From contig NZ_KV788388.1 in assembly GCF_001807265.1 (NCBI RefSeq), forward strand, positions 124,001-188,000: DNA of 64,000 nt, written 5' to 3'. Position numbers and translations under genes: made by a program. The notes below the pieces were generated by a model. The model searched no databases. It was given only the letters and a program-made list of their open reading frames with translations, and had not been told where the DNA came from. Shown here piece by piece: positions 9,765-20,240 of the stretch. Position 1 is the stretch's first letter. Each line of letters begins with the position of its first letter. The stretch comes from Corynebacterium sp. HMSC05H05. Its GTDB lineage: Bacteria > Actinomycetota > Actinomycetes > Mycobacteriales > Mycobacteriaceae.

Positions 9765-11234
9765 TTAATCCAGATAGTCGCGCAGTACCTGGGAGCGCGA
9801 CGGGTGGCGCAGCTTCGACATGGTCTTGGACTCGATTTGGCGGATGCGCTCGCGCGTCACGCCGTAGACCTGCCCGATCTCGTCGAGGGTGCGCGGCATG
9901 CCGTCGGTAAGCCCGAAGCGCAGGCGCACAACGCCGGCTTCGCGCTCGGACAGCGTGTGCAGCACGTCCTGCAGCTGGTCCTGCAGCAGCGTGAACGACA
10001 CCGCGTCCACAGCCACGACAGCCTCGGAGTCCTCGATGAAGTCGCCGAGCTGGCTGTCGCCCTCGTCGCCGATGGTCTGATCAAGCGAGATCGGCTCACG
10101 GGCGTACTGCTGGATCTCCATCACCTTTTCTTCAGTGATGTCCATTTCCTTCGCCAGCTCCAGCGGGGTCGGCTCGCGGCCAAGATCCTGCAGCAGCTCG
10201 CGCTGGATGCGGCCGAGCTTATTAATGACCTCGACCATGTGCACCGGGATACGGATGGTGCGGGCTTGATCCGCCATCGCGCGGGTAATGGCCTGGCGGA
10301 TCCACCAGGTGGCGTAGGTGGAGAACTTGTACCCCTTGGAGTAGTCGAACTTCTCTACCGCGCGGATGAGACCGAGGTTGCCCTCCTGGATCAGGTCCAG
10401 AAACGCCATGCCGCGGCCGGTGTAGCGCTTCGCTAGGGAGACCACCAGACGAAGGTTCGCCTCCAACAGGTGGTTTTTCGCCTTCCGCCCATCGCGCGCA
10501 ACGGAACGCAGGTCGCGCTTCACCGCTGGGGTGAGTTTCGCGTCCTTGTCACCTTCGGCGGCCGCACGCGCCATCTCGTCGAGGCGGTACTGCGCGTACA
10601 GTCCGGCCTCGATGCGCTTTGCTAGCGACACCTCCTGCTCCGCGTCGAGCAGGGCCACCTTGCCGATCTGCTTGAGGTAGGCGCGCACCGAGTCAGCGGA
10701 GGCCGTCAGCTGCGCGTCCTTGCGTGCCTGGCGCAGGGCAGCGGACTCCTCGATGTCCCAGACAGAAGAACTGCTGTCTTCCTCGTCGTCTTCGTCGTCC
10801 TCGGCGTCATCTTCGCCCAGGCCTTCCTCATCCTCACCGTCGTCGCCGAGTGCGTCGTCGATGTCCTCATCGAAGGCCTCGTCCTCGTCGCCGATCTCCG
10901 GGTCGTAATCCGCATCGCCGTCAACGTTTTGGACCTCGTCCTCCAGCTCGTCGGCATCCGCGGCTTCCTTGACCGCCTTAGTTGCCTTCTTCGCTGTGGC
11001 CTTCTTCGCAGTCGTCTTCTTCGCGGTTTTCTTAACGGCCTTCTTCGCAGTCTTTTTCGCCGTCTTCTTTGCTGCCTTCTTCACCGTCTTTTTGGCGGTC
11101 TTCTTCGCGGTTTTCTTCGCAGCCTTCTTGGCTGTCTTCTTCGCGCTGGACTTGGCAACGCTGCCTGCGCCACCGTCGGACGAAACTGCAGTCACGTCGT
11201 CGGCATTGTTGCTTGAAGCTTCGCTGGCTACCAC
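9765..11234 (-). CDS. sigA: Primary sigma factor SigA (RpoD)
   Basis: Housekeeping sigma-70 of 489 residues. GTG 11234 follows GAAAGGG. The first ~75 residues are a tract of [11 protein letters not shown] lysine/alanine repeats, followed by a strongly acidic Asp/Glu stretch (about residues 95-155). Canonical region 1.2 ([12 protein letters not shown]), region 2 ([20 protein letters not shown]), region 3 and region 4 ([20 protein letters not shown]) follow. It ends in the usual [10 protein letters not shown]. The repetitive basic-acidic N-terminus is longer on lysine repeats than in most bacteria but typical in kind for Actinobacteria. Confidence 0.97.
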   Translation of the reverse strand: MVASEASSNNADDVTAVSSDGGAGSVAKSSAKKTAKKAAKKTAKKTAKKTVKKAAKKTAKKTAKKAVKKTAKKTTAKKATAKKATKAVKEAADADELEDEVQNVDGDADYDPEIGDEDEAFDEDIDDALGDDGEDEEGLGEDDAEDDEDDEEDSSSSVWDIEESAALRQARKDAQLTASADSVRAYLKQIGKVALLDAEQEVSLAKRIEAGLYAQYRLDEMARAAAEGDKDAKLTPAVKRDLRSVARDGRKAKNHLLEANLRLVVSLAKRYTGRGMAFLDLIQEGNLGLIRAVEKFDYSKGYKFSTYATWWIRQAITRAMADQARTIRIPVHMVEVINKLGRIQRELLQDLGREPTPLELAKEMDITEEKVMEIQQYAREPISLDQTIGDEGDSQLGDFIEDSEAVVAVDAVSFTLLQDQLQDVLHTLSEREAGVVRLRFGLTDGMPRTLDEIGQVYGVTRERIRQIESKTMSKLRHPSRSQVLRDYLD

Positions 11235-11399
11235 GTACGCCCTTTCGAGTCAATCGGACCTTACCACTGGCAATCCAGGGTACGTATGCGTCCAAAAATT
11301 TTCAGAACGCCAATATTAACAGCCGTCCACGCGGAGTATTCCGTGCCCCGCGGACCGACCGTTGAACGGCAACCACCGTACATCAACCCCCGGGTGGGG

Positions 11400-12158
11400 T
11401 TACGGTGCGACATGGTCCTGGGCGGCCATCGCGGCTCCCACGATGCCGGCCCGGTTGCGCAGCGCTGCCGGAACCACCGGGGTGTCCACGGTCAAAAGCG
11501 GCACCCACTTGTCCGCGTGCCGGGAAATGCCGCCACCGACAACGAACGCCGTCGGGTTAAACAGCCGGTCGTATTCGTGAAGGATTGTATCTACGCGCTT
11601 GGCCCACTTTTTGTAGCTGAGCTCATCCCGGTCTTTCGCGGCGGAAGAGGCGAAATGCTCGGCCTCGGTGCCGTCGATAAGCATGTGCCCGAGTTCCGTG
11701 TTGGGGAACAAGGTGCCGTCAACCAGAAACGCGGAACCAATGCCGGTGCCGAAGGTGAGGAAGATAACCGCGCCACTGCGGGCGGCATCGTCGCCGAAGG
11801 CGACCTCGGCAATGCCCGCCGCGTCCGCATCATTGAGTACAGAGACGGCCTCGCGGCCCAGCGCTTCGGTGAAGAGACCGTGCACGTTGGCGCCCACCCA
11901 CGACGCATCGATGTTGGCTGCGGTGCGCGCGACCTGCTGGGTCACCACTGACGGGAGAGTGATGCCGACCGGGCCCTCCCACTCGCATTCGCCGACGATC
12001 TGCCTGACAACCTCGGCAACCGCCTCCGGGGTCGCGGGCTTAGGGGTGGCAATCTTTACCCGCTCGCCCACAAAATCGCCGGTTTGCAGATCCACCACGG
12101 CGCCCTTCACGCCGGAACCGCCGATATCAACACCGAAACCCAGAGCCTTTTGCGTCAT
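11400..12158 (-). CDS. ppgK: Polyphosphate glucokinase
   Basis: Phosphorylates glucose with polyphosphate (and ATP); a ROK-family enzyme, 252 residues. [16 protein letters not shown] at the N-terminus is the phosphate-binding loop, and the family's [10 protein letters not shown] motif lies mid-protein. The start ATG 12158 has no Shine-Dalgarno, but TACACT (12172-12167) ends 8 nt before it, so the transcript is probably leaderless. It sits directly upstream of sigA on the same strand, as in mycobacteria. Confidence 0.92.
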   Translation of the reverse strand: MTQKALGFGVDIGGSGVKGAVVDLQTGDFVGERVKIATPKPATPEAVAEVVRQIVGECEWEGPVGITLPSVVTQQVARTAANIDASWVGANVHGLFTEALGREAVSVLNDADAAGIAEVAFGDDAARSGAVIFLTFGTGIGSAFLVDGTLFPNTELGHMLIDGTEAEHFASSAAKDRDELSYKKWAKRVDTILHEYDRLFNPTAFVVGGGISRHADKWVPLLTVDTPVVPAALRNRAGIVGAAMAAQDHVAP

Positions 12159-12325
12159 GGAGTGGAAGTGTACAAACGCAAAGCAACCCCCGCCTTGCAA
12201 GCGAAGTTTTCGACGCCTGAGCAGGAAAGATGACAGGGCTATGTGTTTGACCTAGTATTCCGCTCAAATAACGACATTCAGGCCCCTTCCAGGGGCGACC
12301 ACGCTGAGCTGGAGGACACACCACC

Positions 12326-12619
12326 ATGGCCACCGATTACGATGCGCCGCGCCGCCGCATGGACGATGAAATTGAGACCGACTCCTTGGAAGGCCTCAAG
12401 GCTGCTGAAGTAGCTGGCAGCAGCATGGATGACGACGGCGAGATCGTGGAACCGGTGGAGCCTCCGACCCAGGACCTGTCCGGCGAGGAGCTCAACGTCG
12501 AGGTCAAGCCGCGACAGGACGACGAGTTCACCTGCGCATCCTGTTTCCTGGTGCAGAAGAACAAGCGCCTCGCCTACACCGAGGACGACGGCTCGAAGAT
12601 CTGCCTCGACTGCGAGTAA
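12326..12619 (+). CDS. DUF4193 family zinc-ribbon-like protein
   Basis: A 97-residue acidic protein. It opens MATDYDAPRRR, typical of DUF4193, then has a disordered acidic middle. A compact C-terminus carries two cysteine pairs (CASC and a final CLDC) separated by about 27 residues, which could form one zinc ribbon. GGAGGA lies 12 nt before ATG 12326. A -10 box TAGTAT is at 12253-12258. The family is conserved across Actinobacteria next to ppgK and dut; its role is unknown. A strong terminator follows. Confidence 0.88.
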   Translation: MATDYDAPRRRMDDEIETDSLEGLKAAEVAGSSMDDDGEIVEPVEPPTQDLSGEELNVEVKPRQDDEFTCASCFLVQKNKRLAYTEDDGSKICLDCE

Positions 12620-12640
12620 GCAATCGCTTATCGACGGCTA

Positions 12641-12680
12641 AAGGGCGGCCCCACCTTGTCAGGAGGGGCCGCCCTTCGTC
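12641..12680 (+). terminator. Rho-independent terminator after the DUF4193 gene
   Basis: AAGGGCGGCCCC (12641-12652) is complementary to GGGGCCGCCCTT (12665-12676): a 12-bp GC-rich stem with a 12-nt loop, flanked by A and T residues on both sides. It can therefore serve the convergent DUF3093 gene too. Confidence 0.85.
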
Positions 12681-12716
12681 ATTCGCGGTGTTGTCCGGGT
12701 TGTCCGGATCGTCCGG

Positions 12717-13259
12717 CTACCCGGCAGCAGTGCCGGGTGCGAAAGCCGCCAACACCTCCTCGGGGTTCTTCGAAGAGATCAGCCAGTACGGCGTTGGGTC
12801 CTCTGGGTCGTCCAGAACGATGAGGACATGCTCACTGACCCATGGGCGCGAGACCAAAAACGCCGCCGGGTCCAACTGGCGTCCCAGCGCATTCTGGCGG
12901 GCGGAACCCGGCACCACCATCGAGCGCGACACCACTGTGTTTGGCAGATTCGCGTCCTCCACGAGTAGCCAGCGCGTACCGTCAGGGTCTTGCTCGACGC
13001 TTACTGTGGTGCGCGACAGCCAGAACAAAAACCACGCGAAAAGTGCCGTGAATAGCACTAGCGGAACCGCGAACCACCAAACGTTGCGGTTGAGGCCGAA
13101 CTGCCCGGCGAGCAACAGGGCGAGCCCGGCGAGGGCAGCCCACCAATACCAAGGCACCCACTGGCGCTCCGTGTACAACACCTTTGCCTTGGGTGCCGTC
13201 GCAGCTGGTGCTGCATCCTCGGAGCGGGGGTTTGAAGGGGTCGATGCGGTCTCACTCAC
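12717..13259 (-). CDS. DUF3093 membrane protein
   Basis: A 180-residue integral membrane protein. GTG 13259 with GGAG upstream is preferred to the upstream in-frame start at 13346, which would add an atypical N-terminus over the dut promoter. YTERQWVPWYWW before the first helix is the DUF3093 signature. Two transmembrane helices (about residues 45-62 and 68-87) are followed by a soluble C-terminal domain with SRPWVSEHVLIVLDDPEDP. It is divergent from dut. Function unknown. Confidence 0.85.
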   Translation of the reverse strand: MSETASTPSNPRSEDAAPAATAPKAKVLYTERQWVPWYWWAALAGLALLLAGQFGLNRNVWWFAVPLVLFTALFAWFLFWLSRTTVSVEQDPDGTRWLLVEDANLPNTVVSRSMVVPGSARQNALGRQLDPAAFLVSRPWVSEHVLIVLDDPEDPTPYWLISSKNPEEVLAAFAPGTAAG

Positions 13260-13423
13260 GTACTCCACAATAGGCGGGCCCTGTGCAGGGGCATACTTGC
13301 GCGCCAACTGCGGGGGAGGGCGGCCCAATGCCCTGGCCCAGTGCACTGGCGCCCCGGGCGGAGTGGCTTGGCGTCTCTGGCGGAGTGGCGCCGCGGTAGC
13401 GGCACTGACGTAGTGTGGGGCGG

Positions 13424-13906
13424 GTGGAGAACCAAAACAGCACGTACAGCACCTACGGTGGCGATTCGCTGCCGCCGATCCCAGTCAAGCGCCTTGATCC
13501 GGAGCTTCCCATGCCAATGCGGGCACACCCGGAAGATGCTGGCGCGGATCTGTATTCCGCAGAAAACTTGGTTTTGCAGCCGGGGGAGCGCGCGCTGGTG
13601 TCCACCGGAGTGGCCGTCGCGCTACCAGTGGGCACGGTCGGCCTCATCCATCCACGCTCCGGCATGGCTGCCAAGCACGGGTTGAGCATCGTCAACACGC
13701 CCGGGACCATCGACGCGGGCTACCGCGGAGAGCTGAAGGTCTGCCTGCTCAACACCGACCGTTCCGAGCCGATCGAAATCACCCGCGGGATGCGGATCGC
13801 ACAGCTCGTGATCCAGCGCGTCGAGTTGGTGGGGTTCACTGAGGTTGAGGCGCTGGACGAGACACAGCGCGGCGACGGCGGGTACGGCTCGACCGGTACG
13901 CACTAG
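13424..13906 (+). CDS. dut: Deoxyuridine 5'-triphosphate nucleotidohydrolase
   Basis: Hydrolyses dUTP to dUMP and pyrophosphate, keeping uracil out of DNA and feeding dTMP synthesis; a trimeric enzyme. It is 160 residues. The five dUTPase motifs are recognisable: DAGADLYS (1), HPRSGMA (2), [13 protein letters not shown] (3), [11 protein letters not shown] (4) and the Gly-rich arm [10 protein letters not shown] at the C-terminus (5). GTG 13424 lies 7 nt after TAGTGT (13411-13416), so it is probably leaderless. Confidence 0.96.
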   Translation: MENQNSTYSTYGGDSLPPIPVKRLDPELPMPMRAHPEDAGADLYSAENLVLQPGERALVSTGVAVALPVGTVGLIHPRSGMAAKHGLSIVNTPGTIDAGYRGELKVCLLNTDRSEPIEITRGMRIAQLVIQRVELVGFTEVEALDETQRGDGGYGSTGTH

Positions 13907-13990
13907 CGCCGCGTGCCCCGACTACAGTCAATAGCGGCAAACACAAGAATTACACTCATCTGCGACCACCGATTTAGGGAGTGACCACCG

Positions 13991-14968
13991 ATGGCATTTT
14001 GGCCGTTTGGCAAGAAAAAGAAGAAGCAGAAGCAGGAGAATCCTGTAGAGTCCTCGCCGCTCGAACCGAAGCAGGACCAGCCCGCGGCTGAGTCCGAGGC
14101 AGCGTCTGCAGTTGAGGCGGCTGAGGAGGCTTCGCCCGTCGAAACGCAGGAAGCTGCCCCCGCGGCCGCGCCTGTCGCCTCGGCCGCGGCTGGTGTGGAA
14201 GCGCTGACGGACTACGACCCGGTGGGAGGCTCCACCGGCCCGTTCGACGGCGACAACGTGGACATCGAGGACTTCGACTTCTCCGACTTTTCCAACGTCA
14301 CCTTGAACCTTGGCTCGATCCGCGTCCCGCTGCCGAAGGAATCCCAGGTGCAGGTGGAGATGGGCGAGCAAGGCCCGAAGATGGTTCACGTGGTTACCCG
14401 CTACGGCCGTATCACCCCGGTCGCATTCGCCGCGCCGCGCACCGGCGGCCTCTGGGAGGAGTCTTCGGAGGAGATCATCGCGGGCATGCGCTCCGAAGGC
14501 ATGCCGGTGGAGATCCAGCAGGGCCCGTGGGGCCAGGAGATCGTGGGCACCGGAACGAACGGTGTCATCCGTATCATCGGCGTGGAGGGCCCGCGCTGGC
14601 TCTACCGTGTCACCCTGGCAGCTCCGACCGGCTCGGAAGACCAACTCGCCGAGATCGGCCGCGAAACTGTCGCCCGCTCCTTTGTTTACCGCGGTGATGA
14701 CCCGATTCTGGCCGGCAACTCCCTGCAGGTTGTTTTGCCCGCGCAGCTGGCGCAGCAGGTGCAGGCTGCGGCTGAGGCGAAGGCGCGTCAGGGCCAAGCG
14801 TCCGCGCAGGCACCGGCGGAGGGCAACCCGAACGCACTGAGCGATGCGCTGAAGCAGATAATCGCCCAGAACGTTGAGAATCAGAAGCAGCTGCAGGAGT
14901 TGCGCGAGCGTCGCGCCGCAGGCGGCAGCACTAAGGCAGGCGGCGACGCCCCGTCTGCTGCCGAGTAA
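13991..14968 (+). CDS. DUF3710 family protein
   Basis: A 325-residue cytoplasmic protein; AGGGAG precedes ATG 13991. It opens MAFWPFGKKKKKQKQ and continues with about 70 disordered Ala/Glu residues. A globular DUF3710 domain then runs to residue ~250 (DFDFSDFSNVTLNLGSIRVP, then GGLWEESSEEI). The C-terminus is a Gln/Ala-rich coiled segment. Next to dut and a TRAM methyltransferase it occupies the same place as in mycobacteria. A 10-nt direct repeat, GACCACCGAT, brackets its ribosome binding site. Function unknown. Confidence 0.87.
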   Translation: MAFWPFGKKKKKQKQENPVESSPLEPKQDQPAAESEAASAVEAAEEASPVETQEAAPAAAPVASAAAGVEALTDYDPVGGSTGPFDGDNVDIEDFDFSDFSNVTLNLGSIRVPLPKESQVQVEMGEQGPKMVHVVTRYGRITPVAFAAPRTGGLWEESSEEIIAGMRSEGMPVEIQQGPWGQEIVGTGTNGVIRIIGVEGPRWLYRVTLAAPTGSEDQLAEIGRETVARSFVYRGDDPILAGNSLQVVLPAQLAQQVQAAAEAKARQGQASAQAPAEGNPNALSDALKQIIAQNVENQKQLQELRERRAAGGSTKAGGDAPSAAE

Positions 14969-16228
14969 GTGGCGGAGATGGCTCATAGCACCGGTGCGCC
15001 CGCTGTCAAGGCCGGCGAGCCGGTGCGCTTGCGTGTCCGGGCTATGGCGCACGGCGGCGAAGGCATCGCCGACGCGCCAGACGGGCGTGTGGTGTTTGTC
15101 CGTGACGCAATCCTCGGGGACACGGTGGCGGCGACGCTGACGAAGGTGAAGAAGCGTTGGGCCCGCGCAGAGACGACCGCTGTGCTCGAGCCTTCGCCGC
15201 ACCGCGTCGATCCCACTTGCCCCGCGGCTGCCGCGGGCGCGGGGTGCTGCGACTTTTCCCATATTGACGCAGACGCGCAACTCCGGCTCAAGCGCGAGGT
15301 GCTGCTTGGTCAGCTGGGCGCGCTGTCATCCCGTTCCGGAGTACTTGACAGCGTCGATCTCGGCTCAGTGGAGGCGGTCCAGCTCCAGCCGGCGACCGGG
15401 TGGCGCACCCGCGCCAGGCTGGGCGTGGACCGCCAGGGCAACGCCGGAATGCGGCGGGCGCGTTCCACCGAGGTCGTGGCAGGTGTGCAGTGCACCCAGC
15501 CAGTGCTGGGCTTACTCGACGGGATCGTCGGGGAAGCAGCCGACAGCTTCACTCCCGGCGCAGAGCTCGTTGCCGCAGTCGATTCAGACGGTAGCCGGCA
15601 CGTGGTGGAGACTCAGGCTGCGCAACGCGGACGCCGCGTGGAGCGCGTCGAGCGCGTTCTTGAAGGTCCAGGTGAGCTGGTAGAGCGGGTGCGCGGGTTC
15701 GACTTCGTCTTCCCGCCAACTGCGTTCTGGCAGGCGCACCAGAAAGCACCCGAGGCGTATTCCGACGTGATTGCCCAGTGGGGCGCGGGTGAGTACACGC
15801 GCCGCGTGGGTTGGGACCTTTACGGTGGCGTCGGGGCGCTCGTTCCAGCGATGAACGAGGCGCTCGGTGGTGGCCGGATTGAGTCTGTGGACTACTCCAG
15901 CGCCGCAACCTCCCGCCGCCAGCAGGTCACAGCTTCGTGTGATGTGCGCGTGCACCACGGCGATGCGGCGGCGGTCGTGGGCGAGTTGGAGCGCCCGGGG
16001 CTGGTTGTGCTGGACCCGCCGCGCGCGGGCGCGGGTGCGGACGTGGTTCGTGCGATCGCTCAGGCAGCACCGGAGCGCATCATCCACGTCGGCTGCGACC
16101 CGGCAACATTCGCGCGCGACCTGGCGGGTTTTGGCGAACACGGCTATTGCGTTAAGCAGATGAAGCTTATCGACGCGTTTCCGAACACCCACCACTTCGA
16201 AGCAATCGCGGTGCTTGAGCCGGTGTAG
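14969..16228 (+). CDS. Class I SAM-dependent RNA methyltransferase, TrmA/RumA type with TRAM domain
   Basis: A 419-residue probable RNA uridine-C5 methyltransferase. An N-terminal TRAM RNA-binding domain covers about residues 12-70 (GEPVRLRVRAMAHGGEGIAD). A cysteine cluster (PTCPAAAAGAGCCDF) lies at the usual iron-sulfur position. Late motifs are FPPTAFWQAH, the catalytic loop LDPPRAGA and GCDPATFARDL, where a Cys precedes DPATFARD as in the family. It starts with GTG immediately after the DUF3710 stop (ATG 14978 is an alternative), so the two are coupled. Target base (tRNA or 23S rRNA) not assignable. Confidence 0.88.
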   Translation: MAEMAHSTGAPAVKAGEPVRLRVRAMAHGGEGIADAPDGRVVFVRDAILGDTVAATLTKVKKRWARAETTAVLEPSPHRVDPTCPAAAAGAGCCDFSHIDADAQLRLKREVLLGQLGALSSRSGVLDSVDLGSVEAVQLQPATGWRTRARLGVDRQGNAGMRRARSTEVVAGVQCTQPVLGLLDGIVGEAADSFTPGAELVAAVDSDGSRHVVETQAAQRGRRVERVERVLEGPGELVERVRGFDFVFPPTAFWQAHQKAPEAYSDVIAQWGAGEYTRRVGWDLYGGVGALVPAMNEALGGGRIESVDYSSAATSRRQQVTASCDVRVHHGDAAAVVGELERPGLVVLDPPRAGAGADVVRAIAQAAPERIIHVGCDPATFARDLAGFGEHGYCVKQMKLIDAFPNTHHFEAIAVLEPV

Positions 16229-16334
16229 CGGGACGAATCTTCGTCTGAGCGCCAGCGTGTAAACTAGCGTGAACGAAACGGCAGCTGCGCCCAATCCGGG
16301 CGCGCCTGACAATGCGAAGGAGTACGACGGGACT

Positions 16335-18260
16335 GTGGCACTGCTTGAGCATATTGCGACGCCAGCGGATGTCCGCAAGCTCTCTCCTGCGCAGCTCGAC
16401 GATCTGGCCGGCGAGATCCGCGAGATGTTGATCCAGAAAGTCTCTGCAACCGGCGGCCACCTCGGCCCGAACTTGGGTGTGGTGGAGATGACCATCGCGC
16501 TGCACTACATCTTCGACTCGCCGAACGACCCGATTATTTGGGACACGTCCCACCAGTCGTACGTGCACAAGATCCTCACCGGGCGCGGTGGGCAGTTCGA
16601 CACGCTGCGCAAGAAGGGTGGTCTTTCGGGCTACACCGCGCGCGCGGAGTCGGAGCACGATTGGACCGAGTCCTCGCACGCCAGCGCGTCGCTGTCCTAT
16701 GCGGACGGCCTTGCCAAGGCGAAGGCGTTGAAAGGCCGGGACGGCGACAACGTGGTCGCCGTCGTCGGTGACGGGGCGTTGACCGGCGGCATGTGCTGGG
16801 AGGCGCTGAACAACATCGCGGCGGCCAACCGCAATGTGGTGATCGTTGTCAATGACAACGGCCGTTCCTATTCACCGACCATCGGCGGGTTTGCCAACAA
16901 CCTGACAAAGCTGCGCGACCAGCTTGCGGCGCTTCGCATGCAGCCGGCGTACGACGAAGTGATGGAGTCCGGCAAAAAGACGCTGAAGTCCATGGGCTGG
17001 GTGGGCGAGCGCACCTTCGACGCGCTGCATGCGCTCAAAGAGGGCGTGAAGTACCAGGTGCTGCCCACCGAAATGTTCCCGGAGCTGGGCATGAAATACG
17101 TCGGCCCTGTTGAAGGGCACGACATCAAGAGCCTGCTCAACGCCTTCAAGTACGCGAAGCGCTACGAAGGCCCGCTGATCGTGCACGTGGTCACTGAGAA
17201 GGGCCACGGGTTCGCCCCGGCTGTGAACAACGTGGCTGATCAGATGCACTCCACGGGCGTGATTGATCCGGTGACTGGACAGTCGCTCGCCACATCTGAG
17301 CCGGGCTGGACTTCTGTGTTTACTGAGGAGCTGTTGCGGGTCGGCCACGAGCGCGATGACATCGTGGCCATTACCGCCGCGATGGCGGGACCGACCGGCC
17401 TGCAGCCTTTTGCGGAGCAGTTCCCGGACCGGTTCTTCGATGTAGGCATTGCAGAACAGCACGCTGTCGCATCCGCGTCGGGCATGGCGCTGGGCGGCTT
17501 GCACCCGGTTGTTGCGGTCTACTCGACGTTCCTGAATCGCGCCTTCGACCAGCTGCTCATGGACGTGGGGCTCATTGATCAACCTGTGACCCTGGTGCTG
17601 GACCGGGCGGGCGTGACCGGGTCGGACGGTGCCAGCCACAACGGTGTCTGGGACATGGCTATCGCTTCCATCGTTCCGGGGATCCGGATCGCAGCGCCGC
17701 GCGATGCAGCGCGTCTGCGCGAAGAGTTCTCCGAGGCTATCGCGGTGGACGATGGGCCGACTGTCGTCCGCTTCCCGAAGGGGGCGGTCGGCTCCGATAT
17801 TGATGCCTTGGAGCGACTCGCCGGCGGCACTGACGTGCTGGCGCGTCCGGAAGGCGAGGGCGCCGGGGACGAGATCGATGTGCTGATCGTTGCCGTCGGC
17901 GCATTTGCGAAGTACGGCCTCGAAGTCGCAGGAGCGGTGCGAGCCGACGGCATCCGTGCAACCGTGGTGGACCCGCGCTGGGTCGTCCCCGTCTCCTCCG
18001 ACGTGCTGGAATTGGCCACGGAAGCAGACCTTGTGGTGGTGTACGAAGACGGCGTGGTCCGCGGTGGCGTTGGCTCCGCCGTAGCAGAGGCTCTCGCCGC
18101 AGCGGAGGTGGATACCCCGGTGCGCCAGCTCGCGTTTCCGGACATCTTCCCGCTGCACGCATCGCGCGGCGAGATCTTGGAGGAGTACGGCCTCGACCCC
18201 GCATCGGCTGCCAAGCAGGTCCGTGAGTGGGCGGCGAGCCTCGCGGATCAGGACGCTTAG
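16335..18260 (+). CDS. dxs: 1-deoxy-D-xylulose-5-phosphate synthase
   Basis: Thiamin-diphosphate enzyme condensing pyruvate and glyceraldehyde 3-phosphate, the first step of the MEP isoprenoid pathway. [16 protein letters not shown] is the ThDP motif, [10 protein letters not shown] and SHNGVWD are family blocks, and [13 protein letters not shown] holds the catalytic glutamate. I prefer GTG 16335 (AAGGAG 12 nt upstream, N-terminus [17 protein letters not shown] as in the family, 641 residues). The in-frame GTG 16269 lies only 3 nt after a TAAACT -10 box, so it is probably not within the transcript. It is convergent with the RNase D gene; the two stop codons overlap by 2 nt. Confidence 0.95.
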   Translation: MALLEHIATPADVRKLSPAQLDDLAGEIREMLIQKVSATGGHLGPNLGVVEMTIALHYIFDSPNDPIIWDTSHQSYVHKILTGRGGQFDTLRKKGGLSGYTARAESEHDWTESSHASASLSYADGLAKAKALKGRDGDNVVAVVGDGALTGGMCWEALNNIAAANRNVVIVVNDNGRSYSPTIGGFANNLTKLRDQLAALRMQPAYDEVMESGKKTLKSMGWVGERTFDALHALKEGVKYQVLPTEMFPELGMKYVGPVEGHDIKSLLNAFKYAKRYEGPLIVHVVTEKGHGFAPAVNNVADQMHSTGVIDPVTGQSLATSEPGWTSVFTEELLRVGHERDDIVAITAAMAGPTGLQPFAEQFPDRFFDVGIAEQHAVASASGMALGGLHPVVAVYSTFLNRAFDQLLMDVGLIDQPVTLVLDRAGVTGSDGASHNGVWDMAIASIVPGIRIAAPRDAARLREEFSEAIAVDDGPTVVRFPKGAVGSDIDALERLAGGTDVLARPEGEGAGDEIDVLIVAVGAFAKYGLEVAGAVRADGIRATVVDPRWVVPVSSDVLELATEADLVVVYEDGVVRGGVGSAVAEALAAAEVDTPVRQLAFPDIFPLHASRGEILEEYGLDPASAAKQVREWAASLADQDA

Positions 18261-19462
18261 GTCATTTGCGTCATCTCGGCGTGCGCCGCAGCCAAAATTG
18301 GTGCGGTGATTTCCACTTGCCACGGCCGCGCACCCGCTTTTTCCAGGGCCGTCGCTGCTTGATGGGTGTCCCAGGCGGGGCCGCGGCCAGGGGCGTGCCA
18401 CACCGTCTCCCGCAGGATCGCGGGGGTGAGAAGAATGTCCGGCCGGATGTCCAAATCCTCGGCACTCGCGGCGATGTCTTTGCGGCACAGTTGGAGCATC
18501 TGCCACGATTCCGGGTAGTGGCGTTCCCACCCGGACTTTGACGGGGTGCCGTTAGCCCGCGCGTCTCGGCGCTGAGGCCACGTGCCAGGGTCAGTAGCCA
18601 AAGCGCGCTCGACCACGCCGAGCCAGCGCCGGACCTCCCGTGGCGGTAATCCCTTACCGCCAACCGCACGAGTTAACCCGCGAGGTGAGTCAGGCTCCGC
18701 GAGCGCAATATCAACCAGTGCCCGGTTTGGTAGCAGGCGCCCGGGGGCGATGTCGCGTTGCTCGCTCAATTGCTCGCGGGCGTGCCAGAGCTCGCGGGCG
18801 ACTTGGAGTCCGGACTGGTCCCGCAATGTAGAAAGTCCCTTGATATCGCGCCAGGACTTCTCAGGGCGCGGAGCCAACGAGTAGACGGTGATGAGGTGCG
18901 CGAACTCTTCGAATGCCCAGCGCAGCTTGCCTTGAGCGTCGAGGACTTCCGTGAGCGCTTCGGCCAGCTCGTTGAGGTATTCCACGTCGAGTGCGGCGTA
19001 GTCCTGCCAAGCGCGGGGCAGAGGCGTGCGGGACCAGTCTTCGTGGCCGTGTCCCTTCTCCAGTTCCACGCCGACGAAACGCTCAACCATCGCCGCGAGG
19101 TTTGGTCTGTCGTAGCCGACAATGCGGGAGGCGAGCTCAGTGTCGAAAAGGACGCCCGGGTGCAACCCGAGCAGCGCCAGACTGCGCAGATCTTCGCTGG
19201 CCGCGTGGATGATCCATTCTCCGCCGTTGAGAACAGGGCCGAGAATGTCCCGTACCTCGTCGCGGTGACCTTCGGGCGCGATCAGGAACGTGCCTGCGCC
19301 GCGACGGCGCACTTGCACGAGGAAGGCCCGGTCCCCGTAGCGGAACGACGAGGCGCGCTCAGTGTCAACAGCAAACGGACCGCGGCCGTGCGCGAGTGCG
19401 CCCGCCGCTTCACGGAAGGCGGCGGGCGTGTTTACAAGGTGGTAGTCCAGCCGTGCACTCAT
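18257..19462 (-). CDS. Ribonuclease D-like 3'-5' exonuclease with HRDC domain
   Basis: A 401-residue DEDD-family exonuclease. The Exo I motif is [16 protein letters not shown] (DxE), Exo II lies around [12 protein letters not shown], and Exo III has the [10 protein letters not shown] tyrosine-aspartate pattern. An HRDC-like helical domain covers about residues 210-300, followed by a C-terminal RNase D-like region. Likely trims tRNA or other structured RNA 3' ends. GC-rich sequence with no obvious ribosome binding site. It lies downstream of the DUF3000 gene on the same strand, 11 nt apart. Confidence 0.88.
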   Translation of the reverse strand: MSARLDYHLVNTPAAFREAAGALAHGRGPFAVDTERASSFRYGDRAFLVQVRRRGAGTFLIAPEGHRDEVRDILGPVLNGGEWIIHAASEDLRSLALLGLHPGVLFDTELASRIVGYDRPNLAAMVERFVGVELEKGHGHEDWSRTPLPRAWQDYAALDVEYLNELAEALTEVLDAQGKLRWAFEEFAHLITVYSLAPRPEKSWRDIKGLSTLRDQSGLQVARELWHAREQLSEQRDIAPGRLLPNRALVDIALAEPDSPRGLTRAVGGKGLPPREVRRWLGVVERALATDPGTWPQRRDARANGTPSKSGWERHYPESWQMLQLCRKDIAASAEDLDIRPDILLTPAILRETVWHAPGRGPAWDTHQAATALEKAGARPWQVEITAPILAAAHAEMTQMT

Positions 19463-19473
19463 CAGGTGAGATT

Positions 19474-20115
19474 TTAGCGCGGACCGAGCTGGGCCACACC
19501 TTCCGGAGGCAAACCTGCGACGTGCGCCAGAACCTTTGAAAACGCCTCGACGTGGTGCTGAAGGTCGGTGCCTTCAGCTGTCCAGGAAGCGCGCATTTCC
19601 AGCTGGTACGCGCGAGGCGGCCCACCAATCTCGCCGAACCGCACCGAGGCAGTCGACGTGACGGTGCCGCCGAGGTTGGTGTGGCGCGCGCCAGTTTCGG
19701 CCAAGGACTCGTTGAGCCACTGCCAGGCCACGTCCGGCAGCAGTGGGTCGGAAGCGACAGCGTCGTCCATATCCGCCTGGATGTAGGCGACCAGGCGCAT
19801 GGAGCCCTCCCATGCCTCTTCGGCGGCGGGGGAGTGCAACAAGATCAGGCGGCCGAACGCATCGCTTTCAGAGTTCACCGGGACGTTCTCTTCGTCCGCA
19901 TGCGCGACTTCTAGGCCGACGGCGTGACTAAACGGTGCGGGGCGCTGCGGAGGGCGGATAGTGCCCAGGGTGATCTCGGGGCGCAGGCGCGCCGCGTGCA
20001 TGGATTCGACGGCCGCGCTGAATTCTGCGGGCCAGGAATCGCTGTTGCCGTGGTCGTCCCTGTTGGCGCCCGCGCCTCCGGCGGACATGGGGGAGGTGGT
20101 GTCCGGTTTCATCAC
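19474..20115 (-). CDS. DUF3000 family protein
   Basis: A 213-residue soluble protein of the actinobacterial DUF3000 family (FSAAVESMHAARLRPEITLG; PAAEEAWEGSMRLVAYIQAD). I chose GTG 20115 because TACGTT (20128-20123) ends exactly 7 nt upstream, giving a leaderless transcript; the neighbouring ATG 20112 is equally possible. It is upstream of the RNase D gene and divergent from hemQ, a fixed neighbourhood in Actinobacteria. Function unknown. Confidence 0.85.
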   Translation of the reverse strand: MMKPDTTSPMSAGGAGANRDDHGNSDSWPAEFSAAVESMHAARLRPEITLGTIRPPQRPAPFSHAVGLEVAHADEENVPVNSESDAFGRLILLHSPAAEEAWEGSMRLVAYIQADMDDAVASDPLLPDVAWQWLNESLAETGARHTNLGGTVTSTASVRFGEIGGPPRAYQLEMRASWTAEGTDLQHHVEAFSKVLAHVAGLPPEGVAQLGPR

Positions 20116-20240
20116 AGGGTCAAACGTATCCAGCAACCCGCGTCGTTGGGGGAGGCGCGCCGTGAGTGTCGCAACCTAGGGCGTAGAATGTCCTACGACT
20201 TTTGTTTGATCTGCCGTGCGGCAGGAAAGGGGCAAAATCC

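Noticed and set aside
10980..11160. Possible CRISPR-like or satellite repeat in sigA
   Set aside because: The periodicity is coding (AKK repeats), without spacers or fixed repeat length.
13928..15280. 450-codon open frame on the minus strand across DUF3710 and the methyltransferase gene
   Set aside because: It spans two supported genes and their boundary, and its sequence is Arg/Leu-rich noise.
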